From Hyphomicrobium_A sp963759735 (lineage in GTDB: Bacteria; Pseudomonadota; Alphaproteobacteria; Rhizobiales; Hyphomicrobiaceae), in contig CAVXAF010000007.1 of the NCBI GenBank assembly GCA_963759735.1, positions 620,001-684,000 on the forward strand: a stretch of DNA of 64,000 nt. The letters are read 5' to 3'. The notes beneath the pieces are model-generated. The model ran no database searches. It was not told where the DNA came from and saw only the letters and a program-made list of their open reading frames with translations. A program made the translations under genes and the position numbers. This document shows, in pieces, positions 62,369 to 64,000 of the stretch. The stretch's first letter is position 1. The number at the start of each line of letters is the position of its first letter.

Positions 62369-62785
62369 ATGACTAGGTTTCAGAAGGTGGCTCTCGCGGT
62401 GGCTGCGTTGGCGGCAACGACGATGAGCTTCGGCGCCTCCGCCGACGATGGCCCGCTGGGCGTGTGGCTCGACCACACGGGACGCGGCGCGGTCGAGATC
62501 GTCAAGTGCGGCGACGCCCTGTGCGGCAAGGTCGTATGGGTCGCCGATCAGTCGAATTCCAAAGGCTGCGGCCTGCAGATCCTCGGCGACGTGAAGCCGA
62601 TGGGCGATGGCACCTTCGACGAGGGCTGGATCTACGATCCCGACAAGGACGCCAAGTTCGACGTCGAGCTGGTCCCGCAGGCGGGCGGCAAGCTGCAGGT
62701 CACCGGCTACAAGGGCATCAAGCTGCTCAGCCAGACCTTCATGTGGACGCGCGCCCCGGCCGACCTGCAACGCTGCCCCTCGTAA
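62369..62785 (+). CDS. DUF2147 family exported protein
   Basis: A 138-residue protein with a signal peptide (VALAVAALAATTMSFGASA). The core matches DUF2147: GVWLDHTGRGAVEIVKCGDALCGKVVW, then GWIYDPDKDAKFDVEL and GYKGIKLLSQTFMWTR (the G.Y.G...ls.t..W.R end). The fold is a small beta-barrel-like domain, probably periplasmic, function unknown. A GGGGAAGAG site precedes the ATG. Two cysteines in the mature core (KCGDALCG) and two others could pair. Confidence 0.88.
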   Translation: MTRFQKVALAVAALAATTMSFGASADDGPLGVWLDHTGRGAVEIVKCGDALCGKVVWVADQSNSKGCGLQILGDVKPMGDGTFDEGWIYDPDKDAKFDVELVPQAGGKLQVTGYKGIKLLSQTFMWTRAPADLQRCPS

Positions 62786-62803
62786 GCGAACAGCGCGCCT
62801 GCA

Positions 62804-64000
62804 TCAGCCGGACCGCGGCACGGCGGCCGCGGTCGCCTCGACCGCGGCGATGAGCGGATGGCGCACGCGCTTCAGGCGCTGCACCTCTTCCAGGCCCCAC
62901 CAATACGCGTTGCGCACCAGCTCGCTGTGCCGCTGCCAATCCAATATCCCCATGTCGGGCGGAATGGGCGGCACGAACAGCACGTCGGTCGGCTTCAGCT
63001 GACGATTGAAATCATCGCGGCCGGCCATCAGCGAACGCATCAGCACGGTGGTGAGCCCGGGTGCGACCGGCAGCTTGCCGCGCGACATCGGATTGAGGCT
63101 CATGCGGATCAGCTCGGCGCGCGAGGGCAGCGCCGCGTAATCCACCTCGAAGCGCTCCAGCTCGGGGATGTGGAAGCTGACGACGACGTTCGGCCCGCTC
63201 TTCAATTGGTGCATGGTGCGGATCGGCACGTTGTCGAGCAGGCACCCGTCGACCAGCATCTCCCCCTGCGCGGTATACACCGGCGGCAGCAGCACCGGGA
63301 TCGACCCCGACGCGCGGATCGCTTCGAACAGATCGCCGCGATCGTGGCGGTGCAGCTCGTAGCTCGACAGGTTGGTGGAGACCGAGAAGTACGGGATCCA
63401 CAGGTCTTCGATATTGATGCCGCCGAAGTAGCGCCGCAGCTGCGCATCGTAGTGGCGATGGTCGAGCAGGCTGTAGCGCGGCCACGTATAGCGCTGCATG
63501 GCGCGGTTGGTGACGAAGATGTCGTGCGTGCCGCGGTCGATGTCGTCGGGATGCTTGCCCATGGCGAAGGCGCCGGTCATGGCAGCGCCTGCCGACGTGC
63601 CGCCCACCATGTCGAACTCAAAGCCGCTCTCGATCAGCGCCTTGTAAAGCCCAACGTGCGCCGCGCACAGCGCGCCCCCGCCGCAGGCGACGAGACCCAG
63701 GGCAGTACCGTTGATGAAGCGGTAGAGGCGCGCGATGGTGCCGCGCTCATCCAACGCGACGTGGTGGTGCATGGCGATACTGCGGCGGCGCAGCCAGCGC
63801 GCGGTTCCCGTAATGGGCTCACGACGCTCGTGCACGATGACGAGGCGGCGCGCCTCGGTTTCGACGAAGGCTGCGGCCAGCTGCTCGAGTGCGTTCGGCG
63901 CTGAATCGGCGTCTTCGGTCGCCACTGCCAGCACCAGATCGGCGTGTCGGATGGCCTTCTGCGACCAGCCCGTGAGTTCGGCATCGGCGATGAAGATCAG
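62804..64000 (-). CDS. Patatin-like phospholipase, NTE type (5' end beyond window)
   Basis: The frame is open to the last base, so the start is missing; about 398 codons are seen. The patatin core starts near ACGGGALCAAHVGLYKAL (oxyanion loop), with the nucleophile in GGTSAGAAMTGA and the catalytic Asp in DGCLLDNVPIRT. The part before it (LTGWSQKAIRHADLVLAVATED, given as fragments) resembles the region between a cyclic-nucleotide-binding domain and the patatin domain in NTE-type proteins. The N-terminal domains lie beyond the window. Likely role: lysophospholipase or esterase acting at the membrane. Confidence 0.9.
   Translation of the reverse strand: MIFIADAELTGWSQKAIRHADLVLAVATEDADSAPNALEQLAAAFVETEARRLVIVHERREPITGTARWLRRRSIAMHHHVALDERGTIARLYRFINGTALGLVACGGGALCAAHVGLYKALIESGFEFDMVGGTSAGAAMTGAFAMGKHPDDIDRGTHDIFVTNRAMQRYTWPRYSLLDHRHYDAQLRRYFGGINIEDLWIPYFSVSTNLSSYELHRHDRGDLFEAIRASGSIPVLLPPVYTAQGEMLVDGCLLDNVPIRTMHQLKSGPNVVVSFHIPELERFEVDYAALPSRAELIRMSLNPMSRGKLPVAPGLTTVLMRSLMAGRDDFNRQLKPTDVLFVPPIPPDMGILDWQRHSELVRNAYWWGLEEVQRLKRVRHPLIAAVEATAAAVPRSG

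Overview
The window is a stretch of GC-rich (roughly 60-65%), gene-dense alphaproteobacterial chromosome. Gene content points to the order Hyphomicrobiales (Rhizobiales), perhaps near Hyphomicrobium or Rhodoplanes; that placement is an inference from gene families and synteny (lgt/methyltransferase/pgeF, prs/rplY/pth/ychF, EnvZ-OmpR/MarR/ilvE, petABC-mtnP, a DUF6111 protein, a YARHG protein, an H-NS-type protein with the TWTGRGRKP motif), not from a marker tree. No tRNA, rRNA, CRISPR array, insertion sequence or prophage was recognised. It looks like core and house-keeping chromosome with a few lineage-specific secreted or membrane genes.

Layout. 0-5 kb: end of an EAL phosphodiesterase, an exported SRPBCC protein, a small alpha/beta hydrolase, murein endopeptidase MepA and two membrane proteins. 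5-9.4 kb: the small subunit of methylmalonyl-CoA mutase, a HerA-like ATPase and Fe superoxide dismutase. 9.4-13.3 kb: an H-NS-type gene behind an AT-rich leader, a DJ-1/PfpI gene and groESL with a degenerate CIRCE. 13.4-20.1 kb: L,D-transpeptidase, the nudix/DUF6111/CCA-transferase operon, a lysozyme-like exported protein and an Omp25-like barrel. 20.1-28.6 kb: hemF, an ABC exporter, the cytochrome bc1 operon petABC, MTA phosphorylase and an OprD-type porin. 28.6-35.4 kb: panE, sthA, a YARHG protein, prolyl aminopeptidase, a cytochrome c with an N-terminal oxidoreductase-like domain, and an exported protein with two DMP19-like repeats. 35.6-38.2 kb: apt, a zinc-ribbon protein, mtnA and a class II aldolase. 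38.3-50 kb: ychF, a two-gene membrane module, an ABC-2 transporter, pth, rplY, a Zur-like regulator with a histidine-rich repeat protein, prs and a lipoprotein with an internal duplication. 49.3-55.2 kb: lgt/methyltransferase/pgeF, UbiK-like, YbjN, proC and a TetR/COQ9-like regulator. 55-64 kb: EnvZ/OmpR-type two-component system, MarR, ilvE, small proteins, a PYROXD2-like oxidoreductase, arfB, a DUF2147 protein and a truncated patatin.

How genes work together. The bc1 operon supplies respiratory complex III. mtnP, apt, mtnA and the class II aldolase can be read as one route that takes methylthioadenosine and 5'-deoxyadenosine to adenine (recycled to AMP) and a ribulose-phosphate that is cleaved to dihydroxyacetone phosphate: the 'DHAP shunt'. 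Several genes shape the envelope (MepA, L,D-transpeptidase, lysozyme-like protein, PgeF, Lgt, porins).

Quality warning. Nine genes, including groEL, hemF, petA and petB, are each broken by single-base insertions (ten events, all +1, no deletions). Removing one base restores full-length family-typical proteins every time. An insertion-biased sequencing error is the simplest explanation, so these are annotated as single genes, not pseudogenes. The best candidates for undescribed biology are the OmpA-like/membrane two-gene module (40.3-41.6 kb), the His-rich tandem-repeat protein beside the Fur/Zur gene, and the apt/zinc-ribbon/mtnA/aldolase cluster.
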